From: a virus
Strand: one strand, 5' to 3'
Length of the DNA: 62,866 nt
Virus record (IMG/VR): IMGVR_UViG_3300006030_000030
Coordinates: 1 to 62,866 of that record
Below the pieces are notes generated by a model, which saw nothing but the letters and a program-made list of their open reading frames with translations, had not been told where the DNA came from and made no database searches. Within the stretch, counting starts at the first letter, position 1. Each line of letters begins with the position of its first letter. A program made the translations under genes and the position numbers. Positions 7,434 through 15,200 of this stretch are shown one piece after another.

Positions 7434-8417
7434 ATGTTCGGGTTCAGTAGCTTTTCAGAGGTACCTTTTGCATCCCTACCTACCTCTGGGGGCGCTGTTA
7501 CGGTCGCAGTTACTGGAGTTTCCGGTACCGGTGCGGCAGGCGATGTATCTATCCAAGTAACTGGAGCTGTTGTAGTTCCTTTGGGGGGATGGGGACGCGC
7601 CGGATGGGGAGAGCTTCCTTTTGGTACCGGCTCTGTTTCCGTTGCGGGACAGGGCCAAGTTGGCATTGTTACAACAGCCGTAAATCGTTCGATTGCCGTT
7701 ACTGGGGTTGAAGGCACTGGTGCAGTTGGTAGTGTTACGTTTGACGTGACGTTTGCTGTCCAAGGAGTTTTTGGGACTGGCGCAGTATCTACTCCGCTAC
7801 CTTTGATTGCGCTGACCCCTACAGGGGTTCAAGGCACTGGCGAGGTTGGTGCTGCTTCTGTAGTAAACACTGCTACACCCGTCGGCGTAAGTGGACAAGG
7901 TGCAGTTGGTGACGTCACTGTTCGTGCAGGGCTCTTGGTTGAAGTCACTGGCGTTTCTGGTACTGGCGCTGTAGGGGACGTAGTTCTTTCGTTTGGTAAA
8001 ACTATAGTTCCAGTAGGGGTATCCGGTACCGGAGAGGTCGGCACTCCAACGCTGTCTATAAACTCCAGCGTTGTTCCTGTAGGGGTAAGTGGACAAGGTG
8101 CAATAGGGGACGTAGCTCTCGTATACGACGCGTTTGTCCAAGTTACTGGGGTGCAAGGCACTGGGGCAGTAGACAACGTAAGCACAGGTATAGGTAAGAC
8201 TGTAATACCTACAGGAGTTTTTTGTAGCGGGGCTGTTGGTACTGTATCATTTAAGATAAGCGATTTAGTAATCCCCGTAGGCGTGCAGGGTGTTGGTGCA
8301 GTAGGACAGGTTAGGATACGCGGGTGGACGGAAGTCAACGATGCGCAGAACGCGAATTGGATTGAAGTAAATGACGCTCAGACCCCGAACTGGGTCGAGG
8401 TAGACGTGGCGGCTTGA
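7434..8417 (+). CDS. Repetitive tail/virion protein with VTGVSGTGAVG repeats
   Basis: 327 residues. About ten imperfect repeats of 23-25 residues follow the pattern (P/T)(V/T)GV.G.GAVG.V.V, giving a likely extended beta structure. The N-terminus carries FGFSSFSEVPFASLP, echoed by WGRAGWGELPFGTG, a pair that may be an anchoring motif. The C-terminus has three tandem copies of W.EV(N)DAQ.(A/P)NW, also known from other phage appendage proteins. No catalytic residues are evident. Probably a fibrous virion protein; repeats at DNA level could allow length change by recombination. Confidence 0.65.
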   Translation: MFGFSSFSEVPFASLPTSGGAVTVAVTGVSGTGAAGDVSIQVTGAVVVPLGGWGRAGWGELPFGTGSVSVAGQGQVGIVTTAVNRSIAVTGVEGTGAVGSVTFDVTFAVQGVFGTGAVSTPLPLIALTPTGVQGTGEVGAASVVNTATPVGVSGQGAVGDVTVRAGLLVEVTGVSGTGAVGDVVLSFGKTIVPVGVSGTGEVGTPTLSINSSVVPVGVSGQGAIGDVALVYDAFVQVTGVQGTGAVDNVSTGIGKTVIPTGVFCSGAVGTVSFKISDLVIPVGVQGVGAVGQVRIRGWTEVNDAQNANWIEVNDAQTPNWVEVDVAA

Positions 8418-8427
8418 GGAATATTTT

Positions 8428-9792
8428 ATGGCGACCTATGTGAACAACCTGCGATTGAAAGAGATCGCAACAGGCGACGAGTCCGGCACTTGGGGGACGA
8501 GCACCAACACCAACCTTGAGCTGATTGCCGATGCGTTTGGCTACAGCACCGAGCAGCTGGCCGCCAATGCGGACGAGACGTTCACCATGACCGACGGCAC
8601 CGCCGACGGCGTGCGGGCCATGTACCTCAAGCTCACCTCCGCTGTGTCTTTGTCTGCTACGCGCACGGTGACTCTGGCCCCCAACACGGTCAGCAAGGTC
8701 TGGATCATCGAGAACGCCACCACAGGCGGTCAGTCGATTACGATCTCGCAAGGCTCAGGCAGCTCGGTAACCATCGCTACGGGCACAAAGGCGATGATAG
8801 TAACTGACGGTGCGGGCGGCGGCGCAGCAGTAACGCTGGCAAACCCCACGGTGAGCTTGGCTTCTGGTGTTACAGGCACACTACCTGTCGGCAACGGTGG
8901 TACAGGCGCAACCACGCTCACTGCCAACAACGTGATCCTCGGTAACGGCGGTTCTGCCGTTCAGTTTGTAGCACCCGGCACGAACGGTAACGTCCTGACA
9001 TCAAATGGTACAACGTGGCAGTCAACAACCCCGGCAGCAGGGGTTACGCTTTCGGGTAATAACGCCTTCACCGGGGCAAATACGTTCTACAACGCCACAG
9101 GTCAGACCTTCGGCACCGCCACTTCAACGCAGGACGGCATTATTCTTGCTGGGCGTGCAGGAGGTTCGTCCTCTTATCGTGTAACGATGACCCCAACAAC
9201 ACTGACGGCATCGCGCACGCTGACGCTCCCTGATGCCACTGATACTATATCCGTCCTTGGCACTGCACAGACATTTACCGCAGCACAAACCTTTCGCGCA
9301 GCAAACGCAATCCGATCTGAAGCGGCCTCAACACAGGATGCCGTAGTAGTTGCTGGTCGAGCAGGTGGCACAAGCAGTTATGCAATCACATTGACTCCAG
9401 CCACGCTGTCCGCAAGTCGAACCCTGACACTGCCTGACCCCGGCAGTAATGAAACGCTGGGCTATCTGAACATTCCCCAAGTTTCGCAGTCAGCCGCCTA
9501 TACGCTCGTTTTGACGGATGCTGGCAAGCAAATCTTCCACCCCTCTGCGGACACTACGGCAAGGACGTTCACGATTCCTGCCAACGGTTCCGTGGCCTTC
9601 CCTGTCGGCACAGCGGTCACGTTCATCAACCAGAACGGCGCGGGTGTGATTACGATTGCTATCACCACCGACACGATGCGTCTTGCAGGGGCTGGTACTA
9701 CCGGATCACGCACACTTGCAGCGAATGGTGTAGCCACAGCGGTGAAGGTGACTTCGACGGAATGGATCATTTCTGGAGTGGGGTTGACTTGA
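8428..9792 (+). CDS. Long tail fibre protein
   Basis: 454 residues, Thr/Ala/Gly-rich. Starts with MATYVNNLRLKEIATGDESGTWG, a conserved phage fibre N-terminus, followed by a beta-rich head (VSKVWIIENATTGGQSITI) and the VGNGGTGATTLTANNVILGNG segment typical of fibres. Two copies of a roughly 70-residue unit occur at about residues 225-345 (QDGIILAGRAGGSSSYRVTM and QDAVVVAGRAGGTSSYAITL, each followed by LTASRTLTLPD or LSASRTLTLPD). The C-terminus is a compact beta domain. Base composition returns to GC-rich here. A fibre role is well supported; the receptor is unknown. Confidence 0.75.
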   Translation: MATYVNNLRLKEIATGDESGTWGTSTNTNLELIADAFGYSTEQLAANADETFTMTDGTADGVRAMYLKLTSAVSLSATRTVTLAPNTVSKVWIIENATTGGQSITISQGSGSSVTIATGTKAMIVTDGAGGGAAVTLANPTVSLASGVTGTLPVGNGGTGATTLTANNVILGNGGSAVQFVAPGTNGNVLTSNGTTWQSTTPAAGVTLSGNNAFTGANTFYNATGQTFGTATSTQDGIILAGRAGGSSSYRVTMTPTTLTASRTLTLPDATDTISVLGTAQTFTAAQTFRAANAIRSEAASTQDAVVVAGRAGGTSSYAITLTPATLSASRTLTLPDPGSNETLGYLNIPQVSQSAAYTLVLTDAGKQIFHPSADTTARTFTIPANGSVAFPVGTAVTFINQNGAGVITIAITTDTMRLAGAGTTGSRTLAANGVATAVKVTSTEWIISGVGLT

Positions 9793-9793
9793 T

Positions 9794-10897
9794 ATGAGCG
9801 GTATTCTTCAAGGGCTACTAGCCAGTTTTTCTGCTGGCGGCCCCGCACTTTATGCGTGGGGTAACAACACCTACGGTCAACTAGGAGTGATAGGTTATTT
9901 TTCCAGCCCTAAGCAAGTTGGAACCTTAACTACATGGTATCAAGTTTCTGCAGGCTCTCAGTTTACTTGCGCGGTCAAGTCTGACGGCACCATGTGGGCG
10001 TGGGGGAGAAGCGAATACGGCCAGCTAGGGTTGGGGAACACTACTAACTACTCCTCACCTAAGCAAATTGGTGCACTTACTACGTGGGCAAGAGTAAGTT
10101 GCGCCTTGGGAGGATGGCACGCAATTGCAATAAAAACAGACGGCACCATGTGGTCATGGGGTAGAAACGAATACGGACAACTTGGGACTGGAAACGTAAC
10201 ATATTATTCTAGCCCCGTACAAATTGGAGCGCTTACTACTTGGGCAAAAATAAGTTGTGGGGGTAATTTCTCAATCGCCATAAAAACTGACGGAACAGCA
10301 TGGTCGTGGGGTCAAGGCAACTCCGGGCAGCGGGGGGATAACACCACCACAGTTACAAGGAACAGCCCTATCCAAATCGGAGCATTAACAAACTGGCAAG
10401 ATATTTCGTGTGGGTATGACCACTCTATTGCGGTAAAAACAGACGGCACCATTTGGAGTTGGGGGTCTGGCAACTCAGGGGCGTTAGGGCTAGGAAACAT
10501 AAACCAGTACGCAAGCCCTAAACAAATAGGCGCGTTGACTGCATGGGCTACCCCGAGTTCTGGAGGCATACACTCCATTGCAATAAAGACTGACGGCACC
10601 CTTTGGAGTTGGGGGCGAAACAACGAAGGGCAATTAGGTAGGGGCAACACGACAAACTACTCTAGCCCAGTGCAAGTAGGTGCGCTAACTACGTGGCAGA
10701 AGGCTGCTTGCGGGGTGTTTTATACCACTGCTATTACATCCGGCAAGGCACTGTGGGTTTGGGGAGCCAACAACGCAGGCCAGCTTGGGTTAAATAACAC
10801 CACCTACTACTCGAGCCCGAAGCAAGTTGGCGCTCTTACTACATGGCTTCAAACGGCTGCGGGGAGGTATTTTACAATGGGCGTATTAAACTCTTAG
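9794..10897 (+). CDS. RCC1-like beta-propeller tail protein
   Basis: 367 residues. After about 17 residues it consists of seven repeats of about 50 residues with the RCC1/ATS1 signature: (L/M)W.WG.N.YGQLG.GN.T.YSSP.Q(I/V)GALTTW, then IAIKTDGT. Seven such repeats would close a seven-bladed propeller. RCC1 repeats in eukaryotes bind chromatin and small GTPases; in phage tail loci they are more likely a scaffold for binding surface glycans or proteins. There is no signal peptide. The DNA is AT-rich like the other propeller gene. It ends eight bases before the sulfotransferase fusion. Confidence 0.75.
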   Translation: MSGILQGLLASFSAGGPALYAWGNNTYGQLGVIGYFSSPKQVGTLTTWYQVSAGSQFTCAVKSDGTMWAWGRSEYGQLGLGNTTNYSSPKQIGALTTWARVSCALGGWHAIAIKTDGTMWSWGRNEYGQLGTGNVTYYSSPVQIGALTTWAKISCGGNFSIAIKTDGTAWSWGQGNSGQRGDNTTTVTRNSPIQIGALTNWQDISCGYDHSIAVKTDGTIWSWGSGNSGALGLGNINQYASPKQIGALTAWATPSSGGIHSIAIKTDGTLWSWGRNNEGQLGRGNTTNYSSPVQVGALTTWQKAACGVFYTTAITSGKALWVWGANNAGQLGLNNTTYYSSPKQVGALTTWLQTAAGRYFTMGVLNS

Positions 10898-10905
10898 TAG
10901 GTTAT

Positions 10906-12675
10906 ATGAACAAAACCCTTCACTTTCTCTCAGGTATCCCCCGTTCCGGCTCAACTGTGCTGGCGGCGATACTTAACCAGAACCCACAGACGCACGTTTC
11001 CACTACGTCAGGGCTGGTTCACGCGCTGGACGGGCTGGCAACGACATGGCACCAAGCCGGGCTGTTGAACGAGAACGACAAGGACCGCACCAAGCTCGCT
11101 CAGACCATGCGCGGGATGATTGATGCGTTCTATGGAGAGACCGACAAGCCTGTGGTAATTGACAAGGGTCGTGGGTGGCCGATCCCGGTCATCATGCAAG
11201 CAATGGGGCAGGTGCTGGGGCACAAGCCCAAGATTATCGCCACTGTACGCTCTGTACCTGACTGCATGGCGTCCTTCGTGCGGGTAGCCAAGCCTGAGAG
11301 CCTAGAAGAGTTCATGTACTCCGGGCAGCTTGCGGATCACCTGAAAGCCGCCTATATCTCACTGCAGCAGGGCTACGAGTACGACCCCGAGTGCTTCCTG
11401 TTCGTGGAGTACGAAGACCTTCTTGCCGACGCCAAGGCGCAGCTGGATCGGATTCACACGTTCCTCGACCTGCCCGCGTTCGACTATGACTTCAGCAACA
11501 TCGACGGCTCCTCGGTAAAAGAGGACGACGAGAACTTGCACGGCTACGAAGGCATGCACGACATCAAGCCCGTCCTGCAAAAACAGCACAGCGACAACCC
11601 CAAGGATTTATTGAAGCACCACTATTCAATGTTCTGCCAGCCTGAGTTCTGGCTTGATCGCCCGCGCACCGTCCCTGAGTTGCACGACCTTGATCTGCAA
11701 CTTGCCGCCAGCCGCATGGGCGACTTTGCCGAGGGCTGGAGACTGTGCCAGAAACTAGAAGCCGACGAGCCTGACAACCACCGAGCTGCCTACAACCGGG
11801 GCTGGTACATGCTCCGTCAGGGCAAGCTGCAGAAAGGCTATCAGCTGATGGATCGTGGTCGCATCGTGGGAGTGTTTGGCAACAAGCGCCCTGATGTACC
11901 GACCGCGCCTTGGGATGGCAAGAGCAAGGGCATCGTTATGCTCTACCTCGAAGGCGGTCTTGGCGATCAGATACATCAAGTCAGGTACGCCAAAGCAATC
12001 GCAGATCGTGGGTGCAAAGTCATTGTGTCCTGCACTGGGCCTCTTGCATCCCTGTTCGTTGGTGTAGAGGGCGTCTCCGCTGTCATCCAGCACGAAGCCT
12101 CGTTCGGTATCTACCACGACTACTTTGTTCAGGGCATGAGCGCCGTAGTGCCTCTGGGCTTTGAACTGAACGACTTGAGTGGTAAGCCTTACCTGACCAA
12201 GCCCAAAGTAATCAGGGGCCGCAAGAAACGCATAGGGCTGCGCTGGCAGGGGCAGATGGCGTTCGAGAACGAGCACCAGAAGAAGTTTCCCTATGACCTG
12301 ATGTTTGATGCCGTGAAGGACGCAGATGCGGAGTTCATTTCCCTGCAACGTGATGAGGGTGCAGACTTCTGCCCGTCATGGGTGAAGCAGGTTCCGCTGA
12401 ATAGCTGGGAAGATACCCGCGCTGCTGCGGCATCGTGTGATTTGGTGATCTCTGCGTGTACTTCGGTGAGCCACTTGTCGGCTGCGATGGGCGTGGAGAC
12501 GTGGGTCGTGACTCCGGTGATGCCGTACTTCCTGTACGCCCTTGAAGGAGAGACCTGCCCCTACTACGACACCATGAAGCTCATGCGGCAAGAAGTGTTC
12601 GGTGACTGGACGGCTCCGTTTGAGCGCATTAAAGAACGTCTTAGCGAGAAGCAAGTATTGAGGAGGGTAAAATGA
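10906..12675 (+). CDS. Sulfotransferase-TPR-glycosyltransferase fusion
   Basis: 589 residues from ATG 10906; an upstream in-frame ATG (10843) would overlap the RCC1 gene by 55 bases and precede the fold. Residues 5-275: PAPS-dependent sulfotransferase, with 5'-phosphosulfate loop PRSGST (12-17) and 3'-phosphate site Arg115/Ser123, spaced eight as in known enzymes. Residues about 285-345: two TPR-like helical hairpins (GDFAEGWRLCQKLEADEP, AAYNRGWYMLRQGKLQKGY). Residues about 350-589: GT-B-like domain resembling TPR-linked or family 9 glycosyltransferases (YLEGGLGDQIHQVRYAKAI, CDLVISACTSVSHLSAAMG). Likely soluble. Overlaps the next gene by four bases and lies two genes upstream of an APS kinase that could supply PAPS. 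The acceptor is unknown: virion protein, glycan on it, or host surface. Confidence 0.8.
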   Translation: MNKTLHFLSGIPRSGSTVLAAILNQNPQTHVSTTSGLVHALDGLATTWHQAGLLNENDKDRTKLAQTMRGMIDAFYGETDKPVVIDKGRGWPIPVIMQAMGQVLGHKPKIIATVRSVPDCMASFVRVAKPESLEEFMYSGQLADHLKAAYISLQQGYEYDPECFLFVEYEDLLADAKAQLDRIHTFLDLPAFDYDFSNIDGSSVKEDDENLHGYEGMHDIKPVLQKQHSDNPKDLLKHHYSMFCQPEFWLDRPRTVPELHDLDLQLAASRMGDFAEGWRLCQKLEADEPDNHRAAYNRGWYMLRQGKLQKGYQLMDRGRIVGVFGNKRPDVPTAPWDGKSKGIVMLYLEGGLGDQIHQVRYAKAIADRGCKVIVSCTGPLASLFVGVEGVSAVIQHEASFGIYHDYFVQGMSAVVPLGFELNDLSGKPYLTKPKVIRGRKKRIGLRWQGQMAFENEHQKKFPYDLMFDAVKDADAEFISLQRDEGADFCPSWVKQVPLNSWEDTRAAAASCDLVISACTSVSHLSAAMGVETWVVTPVMPYFLYALEGETCPYYDTMKLMRQEVFGDWTAPFERIKERLSEKQVLRRVK

Positions 12676-13073
12676 GTAATTTATTTGTCAAAATAGCAAA
12701 CAATGAAGTAACTCAGGTCTGGGACACGCAGCCGCCTGCCGGTGAGTCTGGCTGGAAGTCTGCCATTGAAGTTCGCCCTGTTCTGACCAGCCGTCAGCAG
12801 TACACTGAACACAGCTTTGATCTGACCAAAGACCCCGTAGAGATTGTCTGGGGCGTGCGTGAGATCAGCGTCGATGAGCGCAAGGGCCAGTATGCCTCAC
12901 GCTACAAAACAGCCTTCCAGCAGGTTGTAAACGACGAGATGCGTAAAGAGGTAGACGAGTTCCCCACTACCCAGTACGACGCTGCCGTGGTTGACGCTGC
13001 CCGCGTAGAGTTTGAAACCAAGACAACTGCACTCGCTGCAATCACCACGCACGAAGAACTAGACGCGCTGTGA
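12672..13073 (+). CDS. Tail-fibre-associated chaperone-like protein
   Basis: 133 residues. The N-terminal half is beta-rich (FVKIANNEVTQVWDT, VEIVWGVREISVDERK) and the C-terminal half a long charged helix (ASRYKTAFQQVVNDEMRKEVDEF, DAARVEFETKTTALAAITTHEEL). This resembles phage fibre-assembly or fibre-tip accessory proteins, but I do not recognise a named family with certainty. It overlaps the sulfotransferase stop (ATGA) and the APS kinase start (GTGA), so all three are made from one message. Confidence 0.55.
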   Translation: MSNLFVKIANNEVTQVWDTQPPAGESGWKSAIEVRPVLTSRQQYTEHSFDLTKDPVEIVWGVREISVDERKGQYASRYKTAFQQVVNDEMRKEVDEFPTTQYDAAVVDAARVEFETKTTALAAITTHEELDAL

Positions 13074-13540
13074 AAATACTAATCATGGGCCTGCCGGGTA
13101 GCGGTAAAACTACTCTTGCAAGAGTGCTGGCAGAGCGCCTGCGCTGTACCCATTTCAATGCCGACGACATTCGTGAGAACATCAACAAAGACCTTGGTTT
13201 TAGTCCTGAAGACAGAATTGAGCAGGCTCGCAGGATGGGGCATCTTTGTAACCTGTCCTCCCGCTGGGGCGAGGCGGTGATAGCAGATTTTGTCTGCCCG
13301 ACAGAAGAAACTCGGGCGGCGTTTGATGCTGACTTCGTGGTCTGGATGGATACAATTTCCTCCAGCCGATACAAGGATACCAACTCAATCTTCGTTCCAC
13401 CGAAGCGATACGATTACCGGATTATCAATTTCAGCAAGCCGACGGTTGACCACGCCAAGGAGATACACGCCAAGGCGTTCAAAAGCCGGTTAACAGTCGT
13501 AGAAATGCCAGTAGAGGTGATGACCCGTGAACATAGATGA
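13070..13540 (+). CDS. cysC: Adenylylsulfate (APS) kinase
   Basis: 156 residues. Phosphorylates APS to PAPS, the universal sulfate donor. Walker A GLPGSGKTT (7-15), then FNADDIRENINKDLGFSPEDRIEQARRMGHL, which corresponds to the APS-kinase signature with the DG(D/N).R loop changed to NADDIR; a further segment VIADFVCPTEETRAAF matches the family's ITAFISP...R region. The GTG start overlaps the preceding stop (GTGA); the ATG at 13085 would remove the first beta strand. The family is usually about 170-200 residues, so this is a short form. It needs APS from host ATP sulfurylase. Together with the upstream sulfotransferase it suggests a dedicated sulfation pathway. Confidence 0.85.
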   Translation: MKILIMGLPGSGKTTLARVLAERLRCTHFNADDIRENINKDLGFSPEDRIEQARRMGHLCNLSSRWGEAVIADFVCPTEETRAAFDADFVVWMDTISSSRYKDTNSIFVPPKRYDYRIINFSKPTVDHAKEIHAKAFKSRLTVVEMPVEVMTREHR

Positions 13541-13769
13541 GATCGCTTTACGTCAAATCGTCCGCGAGGAAATGAAGTCGGCTTTGAAAGAGGTCGGGCT
13601 GCACGATGATGACGCTGGGACGGATGTTCGTGACCTTCGCTCACTGATTACCGACTGGCGCGGCATTAAAAAAACTATCTGGCAGACCATTGCTAGGGCA
13701 GGGACTATTTTCGTTCTCGGCCTGCTTATGCTCGGTGGGTGGAACAAGATCAACGGCAATGGTGAGTAA
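13527..13769 (+). CDS. Small single-TM membrane protein (holin/spanin candidate)
   Basis: 80 residues from a GTG that overlaps the APS kinase by 14 bases. The N-terminal 50 residues are charged and helical (IVREEMKSALKEVG, DVRDLRSLITDWRG), followed by one hydrophobic segment (ARAGTIFVLGLLMLGGW). This N-out or N-in tail-anchored layout is common for small phage proteins next to lysis genes. It may assist the holin, but a different membrane role is possible. Confidence 0.55.
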   Translation: MNIDEIALRQIVREEMKSALKEVGLHDDDAGTDVRDLRSLITDWRGIKKTIWQTIARAGTIFVLGLLMLGGWNKINGNGE

Positions 13770-13771
13770 CC

Positions 13772-14242
13772 ATGCTCGATCCTGTCTCGGCCATGGCGAT
13801 TGCCACCTCGGCATACAATGTCCTTAAAAAAGGCATCGAGGTAGGCCGTGAGCTGGAGGACATGGGCGGGCAACTGGGAACGTGGTTCGGTGCGATTGCT
13901 GACGTAAAAGCCGCCGACGAAGAAGCTTCTGACCCACCTCTTTTTAAAAAGATGTTTGCTAGGTCTTCGGTTGAGCAGGAAGCGATTGAGAACCTGATGC
14001 GTCGCAAGAAAATTGAGCAGCAAGAGCGTGAGCTAAGAGAGATGATTGTTTACCGATTCGGGGTAGATGCGTATCGGGACATGATTAAAGACCGCAACAG
14101 TATTCGTGACGCCCGCAAAAGAGCAGTTGATGCTCGAGCAAGGAAAATCAAGAAACTGATATTGAACGCCGTCGCCATTGCGCTCATTGCGCTGATAGTG
14201 GCGATACCGATTGTGGCTGCAATAGTGATTATGAGGATGTAA
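13772..14242 (+). CDS. Helical protein with C-terminal membrane anchor, lysis-cluster
   Basis: 156 residues. Begins with a helical segment (AMAIATSAYNVLKKGIEVGRELEDM), followed by a conserved-looking stretch (FGAIADVKAADEEA, PPLFKKMFA) and a long charged helix with dyads (RRKKIEQQERELREMIVYRFG). Ends with one hydrophobic helix of about 23 residues (LNAVAIALIALIVAIPIVAAIVI). Similar proteins sit next to holins in phages, but I do not know a tested function. Coiled-coil plus tail anchor would fit a spanin-like or membrane-remodelling protein. Confidence 0.55.
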   Translation: MLDPVSAMAIATSAYNVLKKGIEVGRELEDMGGQLGTWFGAIADVKAADEEASDPPLFKKMFARSSVEQEAIENLMRRKKIEQQERELREMIVYRFGVDAYRDMIKDRNSIRDARKRAVDARARKIKKLILNAVAIALIALIVAIPIVAAIVIMRM

Positions 14243-14244
14243 GT

Positions 14245-14730
14245 ATGATGACCCTACTTTCCACGCTGCTGGGCTTCGCTTCCGGCGGTCTGCCAAAGGT
14301 TCTCGACTTTTTCCAAGACCGTGGCGACAAGAAACACGAGCTGGCATTGATGGCTATGCAGCGTGAGCGCGAGATTGCTCTGGCGAAAGAGGGTTATATT
14401 GCACAGGCCAAAGTCGAAGAAATTAAGACCGAGCAGATTGCCATGCAGACACAAGCCCAAGAGAAGTTGGCGATGTGGAAGCACGACATGAAGATTGGCG
14501 AAGGGGCCAGCACTTGGGTGATCAACCTTCGCGCCAGTGTGAGACCCGTGGTCACATATCTGTTTGTTGGCCTTTTGATTACCGTTGATGTTGCGGGAAT
14601 CTGGTACGCATATTCAACCGGAGTAGCGTTTGCAGATGCAATGAATCAGGTTTTTTCGGACGATGAGATGAGCATATTGGCCGCGATTATCGCGTTTTGG
14701 TTCGGGTCACAGGCTTTCTCCAAGAAATGA
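14245..14730 (+). CDS. Holin, GTA-type with three membrane segments
   Basis: 161 residues. A charged coiled-coil-like N-terminal half (KKHELALMAMQREREIALAKEG) leads to hydrophobic helices around residues 100-125 (RPVVTYLFVGLLITVDVAGIWYAY) and 140-158 (EMSILAAIIAFWFGSQ), a layout matching 3-TM holins of gene-transfer-agent type (by memory of the family). It would form membrane lesions that release the endolysin. The stop overlaps the endolysin ATG (ATGA), the usual holin-endolysin order. Confidence 0.75.
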   Translation: MMTLLSTLLGFASGGLPKVLDFFQDRGDKKHELALMAMQREREIALAKEGYIAQAKVEEIKTEQIAMQTQAQEKLAMWKHDMKIGEGASTWVINLRASVRPVVTYLFVGLLITVDVAGIWYAYSTGVAFADAMNQVFSDDEMSILAAIIAFWFGSQAFSKK

Positions 14731-15194
14731 GCGATTTGATAAAAGCGTTTGAGGGGTGCCATAACACCCCCTATTTATGCCCAGCGAAACTTTGGACGGT
14801 AGGTTACGGCCATGTTCTTTACCCTGAGCAAGCAAGGCTTAAAGCCGACGAAAGAGCCTCTTATCCAGTCAAGCCTGAGCATAATAGGGTCTGGGATGCT
14901 GACGAAATTGATGCGCTTCTTGCGGAGGATTTACATCGCTTTGAGGCTGGGATATTACGATTATGTCCTGCTTCTGCTGATAATGACCGCCATTTTGCAG
15001 CGCTGGTCAGCTTTGCGTTCAATGTGGGGCTAGGAAATCTTCAGGCGTCAACTTTGCGGATGAGGTACAATCGCGGGGACTACTCTGGCGCGGCAGACGA
15101 GTTTCTCAAGTGGCGCAAGTCAAATGGCGTTGTTTTAAGAGGACTTGAAAGGCGCAGAGAAGCGGAACGGGCGCTGTTCTTATCCGAGGGTTAA
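14727..15194 (+). CDS. Endolysin, GH24 lysozyme
   Basis: 155 residues from ATG 14727, which overlaps the holin stop; an upstream in-frame start at 14697 lies inside the holin. Cleaves peptidoglycan glycan strands. The catalytic triad pattern is Glu9, Cys18, Thr24 within FEGC, YLCPAKLWTVGYGH, with the same spacing as T4 lysozyme Glu-Asp-Thr; Cys for Asp is seen in a subset of phage GH24 enzymes. The rest matches the helical C-terminal lobe (LVSFAFNVGLGNLQASTLR, WRKSNGVVLRGLERRREAER). No signal-anchor is seen, so export depends on the holin. Confidence 0.9.
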   Translation: MSDLIKAFEGCHNTPYLCPAKLWTVGYGHVLYPEQARLKADERASYPVKPEHNRVWDADEIDALLAEDLHRFEAGILRLCPASADNDRHFAALVSFAFNVGLGNLQASTLRMRYNRGDYSGAADEFLKWRKSNGVVLRGLERRREAERALFLSEG

Positions 15195-15200
15195 TCACCG

